A DNA stretch of 64,000 nucleotides from Gadus chalcogrammus (Eukaryota > Chordata > Actinopteri > Gadiformes > Gadidae). The position numbers and the translations under genes are program-made. The notes beneath the pieces are model-generated. The model did not search any database. It had not been told where the DNA came from and saw only the letters and a program-made list of their open reading frames with translations. Shown piece after piece: positions 59,728 to 64,000 of this stretch (within the stretch, counting starts at the first letter, position 1; the number at the start of each line of letters is the position of its first letter). The DNA is taken from the NCBI RefSeq assembly GCF_026213295.1, contig NC_079431.1:15052231-15116230 (forward strand), written 5' to 3'.

Positions 59728-60620
59728 TTATGTTTTTAAACACAACGGCTCTGCCATTGACACACGCGCAGGTAAGAACCCACCCGCACAGGCACGCACG
59801 CGCACGCACCGCAGCGAAACTCGCCCAGGTAAGACGCTATGTTTTGGAAACATAACGGCTCCGCCATCGACACACGCGCAGGTTAGAACACACACGCATG
59901 CGCACACACCGCAGCGACACACTCGCCCAGGTAAGACGTTATGTTTTTAAACATAACAGCTCCGCCTTTGACAAACTCTCCCAGGTAACACGTTCTGTCT
60001 ATAGACTGTGGAAATTGCGATAAAAGAAGGGAAGAGACAATTTCTCACCTCGACAAGCAACGGTGGGTTGTTAATTTTGTCATATAAAAACCGTTAAATT
60101 CAAACATCGCACCGACCGGCATATCAACACAGAAGTCACGTGATTCTTAAAGAGACAGTGTCCCTATAACACAGAAAGTAAACGTGTCAATAACACAGTA
60201 GGGTGAATTATGTATATTGAGTCCACCAAAACTACACTTTGTTGCTCAAGTGTAATATTACTCCCCTCCTTGAGCTTCCCGAAATGTCTTACACTTTGTT
60301 GCTCAAACACACCTCCTTGAGCCTCCCTGAATGTCTTGCGATATTGATATCCCCCCCCTCCCCCGCGAGCTGTTTTAGTTGTTTTATTATTCTTATGTTT
60401 TGTGTGTATGCTATGTGTCTGTAGGCTACTTCTGCCTGTGTTGGCCAGTACACTGGAAGAGATGTTTAATCTCAATGATGATTATTATTTTCAACTAACC
60501 AATAGTAGGCTAGTTGCCTTGCATTTTAAAATGTCAATGCACTTTTCAGCCCTGAACAGTAAAAGCTATTTAATAATTGATTTGCATGCATCGTATATCA
60601 CACTTTCCATTGAACAATTA
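59728..60620 (+). mobile_element. Dispersed repeat, copy 2, with tandem palindromic units at its 5' end
   Basis: Aligns with 2395-3353 but lacks the hAT insertion (empty site near 60412). Its 5' part holds about three units starting at 59728, 59837 and 59939. Each has TTATGTTTTTAAAC-type sequence; the third contains the near-palindrome GTTATGTTTTTAAACATAAC. The sequence CAGGTAAGA recurs. The 3' part contains CTACACTTTGTTGCTCAA and TTTAATCTCAATGATGATT as in copy 1. Confidence 0.75.
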
Positions 60621-60659
60621 CCCCTGTTACCATAAATTGACTAATTTTATAATGTAATC

Positions 60660-61180
60660 AAATGCTCACACACTAGCTGCTTTCAGACACTCGTGTACGT
60701 TCTGATATTCTCCTGATGGGCCGTATGTGTGAACAACATATCCTTACATTTGTACTCTGAAGATCTCCTGAATAATACTACCCCTGAGGTAGTATTTTCT
60801 CTGTAGGAAATGTAAATTACGTTATATGTGAATGAGGAGTAGAAAGTCGGTATTTCACACACCACTTCAGTGGGCGTGTTGATGACGCTTCTGCATGAAT
60901 TAGAATTAGACGCTTCTGCATTAGAATCTCGACCCAAATCATTGATCTTCCTATCTCATTTATTTTAAAATAAGTCATTTCAAGATTTTTTTTGCAGCTC
61001 TCTTCCCTGGAGATTTCAATCAGAAAAACACAAGAAACATGTGTAGATATCAATCTGTAGGATCAGGAGTTAGCATACCTGATGAATCGCAACAAAAAGA
61101 AAAACCAACCACCAAACCTCTGACCTTCCCGTGAACTACATCGCCACGGTAATCAGACCGCACGGCGCACATTCAAAATG
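60660..61180. other. Possible further repeat sequence
   Basis: GACGCTTCTGCAT occurs at 60883-60895 and 60909-60921, and TAGCTGCTTTCAGACAC near 60674 looks repeat-like. I could not assign a family. Confidence 0.3.
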
Positions 61181-61440
61181 TCAAAAAATGAGAAATCTCT
61201 TTAATTTATTCAGCGTTTGTGTGTAATAGGGAGGAACACATTGGATTCGGCCGAAGCGTGAATAAAAATGATTGTTTGATTAGAAAAAAGCCAATTTGGG
61301 TCTCAGCTTCCCTCCAGAAGTGCGGATCATCATCTGGCACGCAGCGAGAAGATTACCCACCATGGCATCTCCCCCTCTCATCACTCCAGTTTAGGAGTGG
61401 TTTTGTCATTGTGAAATATTAGTGTTGGCCTGCTGGAGAG
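61180..61440. promoter_or_regulatory. Candidate conserved non-coding element
   Basis: Unique non-repetitive block flanked by satellites, containing TTTAATTTATTCAGCG and AATAAAAATGATTGTTTGAT, which resemble homeodomain and Sox/Fox core sites. Conservation was not tested; this is a composition-based guess. Confidence 0.25.
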
Positions 61441-62109
61441 CAGCCTGGACAACAATGAGTTCCTTGCCTCCTGGCTTCCCCCAGGAGCACCTCTGTGAGT
61501 CCTCAGCCTCCTCTCTCTGCTCCAGCCGGGGTGAATCTCAACATCTCCATCTCAACACGAGCCTTGAAGTGTCCTCCTTTTCTTGACATGTTTACAAAAT
61601 GCAACATCCTTCATTTAAATTCACAAGACCTCACTGAAGATTTACACTTATCACCTAACAGCCTGGACCTAACAGCCAGTGTGTGTGTGTGTGTGTGGAA
61701 GGGGGGGGGGGGCACACACACACGGTGCACGGTGGTCTTTTCATGCAGCCAGTGTGGTGGTTGGTGTGCGAGCCAGAGGCTCGGTGGGTAATATGAATTC
61801 TCCATGGGAACCTGGAGGGCCCTCGGCCGGCCCCCTGGCTCCAGCTGACAGCCATCCATCCATCCATCCACCCACCCACCCATCCATTCCTCCAGACAGG
61901 GGGGCTGTCCGCTCCGCGTCGGGTCCCAGGATGGGGCGTGCGGGGCAGCCTAATGCGCCACCATATGGTCCTGTGTCACTGGCTCCAGGATTTGTGTTTC
62001 TATTTTTCTTTTTTTGGAATCCTCCCCTGTGGTCCAGACTCTCTCTGCCCACAGACAGTCCACTCCCTCTGGGTAGAGGCTGGGGGGGGGGAGGGCCCTG
62101 TGAACAGGG

Positions 62110-62922
<813 letters not shown>

Positions 62923-63115
62923 GCAGAGGGAGAGAACAAGGGAAGGAGTGATGTCGGGGAGAAAGTGGAAGAGAAGAGGAGTTAATGTCTGAGCTCTTGT
63001 GTGATGGGGCGTGTCTGTCCTGATGCCATGCGGCTCCACCACAAACCCATCTAAAGACTCCCCCCCACCCCTCTCCCTGACACCCCTTCCTCCCTCCCTC
63101 CACCATCCATAATCT

Positions 63116-63116
<1 letters not shown>

Positions 63117-63184
<68 letters not shown>
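63117..63184 (+). repeat. CT microsatellite
   Basis: About 34 CT units, complementary to the GA tracts just upstream. Confidence 0.97.
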
Positions 63185-63189
<5 letters not shown>

Positions 63190-63276
63190 TCTCCATCAAT
63201 TTATTGCTTGTGGTCTTTTCCCACTATTCTCTCTCAACTCCACAACTCCCACCAACCCTATTTCCTAGCCAGTACA

Positions 63277-63279
<3 letters not shown>

Positions 63280-63339
<60 letters not shown>

Positions 63340-63472
63340 ACGGCACACACGCACGCACGCACGCCACGGAGACGCACAGCACGCACCGCACGCACGCACG
63401 GCACGCACTTACGCCTGGACGCACAAAACACACACACACACCACACACTATCACACACACACACACACACCA

Positions 63473-63549
<77 letters not shown>
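63280..63549 (+). repeat. CA-rich microsatellite with GCACGCAC interruption
   Basis: CA tract 63280-63338, then GCACGCACGC-type sequence, then a second CA tract about 63472-63541. Confidence 0.95.
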
Positions 63550-63739
63550 AGTCTTGTGTCAGGGGTGTCAGGCATCAGCAGAGCGGCACGGACATAAACA
63601 TTATATCCCTTTGAGCGCATGGGGGGACAGGACGCCCATATATGGTGGCGAGGAGAAAGGGGGGCGGGGCAGCGTCGGGGACTTGACGCAGTGGAACGAC
63701 GAATTACACGCCAGCGCCTGAGAACCGACCGACCCGCCT

Positions 63740-63862
63740 GTCTCTCTGCCTGCCTGTCTGTCTTACAAACAAATAGTATGTCTTCGTATAATTCTTTCTG
63801 TCTCCCCGTCTGCGTCTGTCTGTCTGCCTTTCTGTCTGTCTGCCTGTCTGTCTACTTCTCTT
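63740..63862 (+). repeat. CTGT/CTGC tetranucleotide repeat
   Basis: Imperfect TGTCTGCC/TGTCTGTC units. Confidence 0.85.
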
Positions 63863-64000
63863 TCAGTCTATAAACGTAGTTTAAATGAGAGCTATCCCAT
63901 ATTTCATGTTGAAACAACCTTTAATAGGGTATGGAATAGCTCTGTCCTTTTCTTCAATTATATCGTTTGTCTGCTGCCTCACACCACTGTCAGGTGTATA

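Overview
The window is vertebrate nuclear DNA, almost certainly from a teleost fish. It has spliced genes with GT-AG introns, fish-type tRNA-derived SINEs, L2/Rex-like LINEs, a Tc1 element and hAT-type elements. AC/GT and AG/CT microsatellites are exceptionally abundant, at more than 20 long tracts. Codfishes (Gadiformes) are known for such density, so a gadiform source is my guess, not a demonstration. No bacterial, plasmid or viral gene, CRISPR array or rRNA gene was seen. 

Layout, all genes on the + strand. (1) Positions 1-8590 hold the 3' end of PTPN4 (FERM-PDZ protein tyrosine phosphatase). Five catalytic-domain exons are followed by a stop at 5277 and a long 3' UTR ending at a poly(A) signal near 8567. 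The last exon carries a long Asp/Glu-rich C-terminal extension that I do not know from mammalian PTPN4. (2) Positions 9520-9789 look like the EPB41L5 promoter and a non-coding first exon, with a duplicated CRE/ETS module. (3) Positions 12881-50870 hold complete EPB41L5 (band 4.1-like 5; zebrafish mosaic eyes). I could join 25 coding exons in one consistent reading frame of 781 codons plus stop. The order is the FERM domain, a FERM-adjacent Arg/Ser segment, a long disordered linker and a C-terminal TTEL. The head-to-tail order PTPN4 then EPB41L5 matches human 2q14.2, which supports both identifications. (4) Positions 50870-64000 appear intergenic. The first 2.5 kb is AT-rich unique sequence. 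The rest is dominated by GT/CA and GA/CT satellites, a compound macrosatellite and a second copy of a dispersed repeat also seen at 2.4-3.35 kb. 

Mobile DNA is concentrated in introns: an L2-like LINE in the EPB41L5 5'-UTR intron (10.3-12.4 kb), a decayed Tc1 (28.5-29.9 kb), a hAT MITE with a perfect 8-bp target duplication 41 nt upstream of an EPB41L5 exon (30.18-30.60 kb), a second LINE (31.4-33.6 kb), and a TTAA-flanked MITE-like element (43.5-44.6 kb). Most long open frames elsewhere are translations of dinucleotide repeats and are not genes. I found no clearly novel multi-gene system. The best leads are the acidic PTPN4 tail, microsatellites placed at splice sites, the duplicated promoter module and a three-level nested insertion that has an empty-site comparison copy.
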